The notes beneath the pieces are model-generated. The model saw only the letters and a list, made by a program, of their open reading frames with translations. It made no database searches and was not told the origin of the DNA. Shown here piece by piece: positions 5,936 through 5,951 of a DNA stretch of 5,951 nt. Within the stretch, counting starts at the first letter, position 1. Each line of letters begins with the position of its first letter. The translations under genes and the position numbers were made by a program. Origin of the DNA: Fidelibacterota bacterium (lineage in GTDB: Bacteria > Fidelibacterota > UBA2242); NCBI GenBank assembly GCA_023133185.1, contig JAGLWX010000195.1, positions 1 to 5,951 of the forward strand. Reading direction: 5' to 3'.

Positions 5936-5951
5936 CTACTCCAAGATTTCC
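5936..5951 (-). CDS. tuf: Probable 3' end of tuf (elongation factor Tu), last four codons and stop
   Basis: At the right edge the minus strand reads G-GAA-ATC-TTG-GAG-TAG, that is E-I-L-E-stop. EF-Tu proteins often end in a similar V-V-T-x-I-[IL]-[EK] tail, and tuf commonly precedes rpmG/tRNA-Trp/secE/nusG. Only four residues are visible, so the call rests mostly on gene order. The stop is 17 nt from rpmG, which suggests co-transcription. Confidence 0.55.

Noticed and set aside
1..5951. Mobile element, CRISPR array, phage or defence system
   Set aside because: The window is filled with conserved housekeeping genes on one strand. I saw no spaced repeats, transposase or integrase, and no atypical gene content.

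Overview
This window is an essential translation and transcription gene cluster from a bacterium. Every gene reads on the minus strand. In transcription order, from the right edge to the left, it holds: the last codons of a probable tuf (EF-Tu), rpmG (L33), a tRNA-Trp(CCA) gene, secE, nusG, rplK (L11), rplA (L1), rplJ (L10), rplL (L7/L12) and the first 903 codons of rpoB (RNA polymerase beta), which runs off the left edge. The plus-strand open frames are shadows of these genes.

Right part (about 5430-5951): the tail of tuf is followed 17 nt later by the 49-codon rpmG. Ten nt after rpmG comes a complete 73-nt tRNA-Trp without an encoded CCA end, and 56 nt further on the 60-codon secE. Middle part (about 2810-5440): nusG, rplK, rplA, rplJ and rplL are packed with gaps of 7, 8, 13, 24 and 35 nt, which suggests one transcript. 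Left part: a 102-nt gap with an 11-position hairpin separates rplL from rpoB. RpoB starts with TTG behind a strong ribosome binding site. No gap exceeds about 100 nt, and I saw no convincing promoter or intrinsic terminator.

The genes cooperate in growth: EF-Tu, tRNA-Trp and L33/L11/L1/L10/L12 build or serve the ribosome, SecE is part of the protein-export channel, NusG couples transcription to translation or Rho, and RpoB is the catalytic-core beta subunit that NusG-modified polymerase contains.

Organism: bacterial, with moderate to low GC. The part of RpoB between lobe 2 and the rifampicin region (for example the YDLGQVGRYRINKK stretch and the preceding INTFRKDT stretch) reminds me of the Bacteroidota/Chlorobi/Fibrobacterota (FCB) side of the tree, and the tuf-rpmG-tRNA-Trp-secE-nusG order is common in several phyla. 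This placement is from memory of family sequences and is tentative.

I found no undescribed system here. The points most worth a second look are a three-fold 11-residue repeat in the L12-binding tail of L10, an unusual preference for TAG stop codons in highly expressed genes, the rplL-rpoB hairpin, the TTG start of rpoB, and the lack of room for a separate L10 leader.
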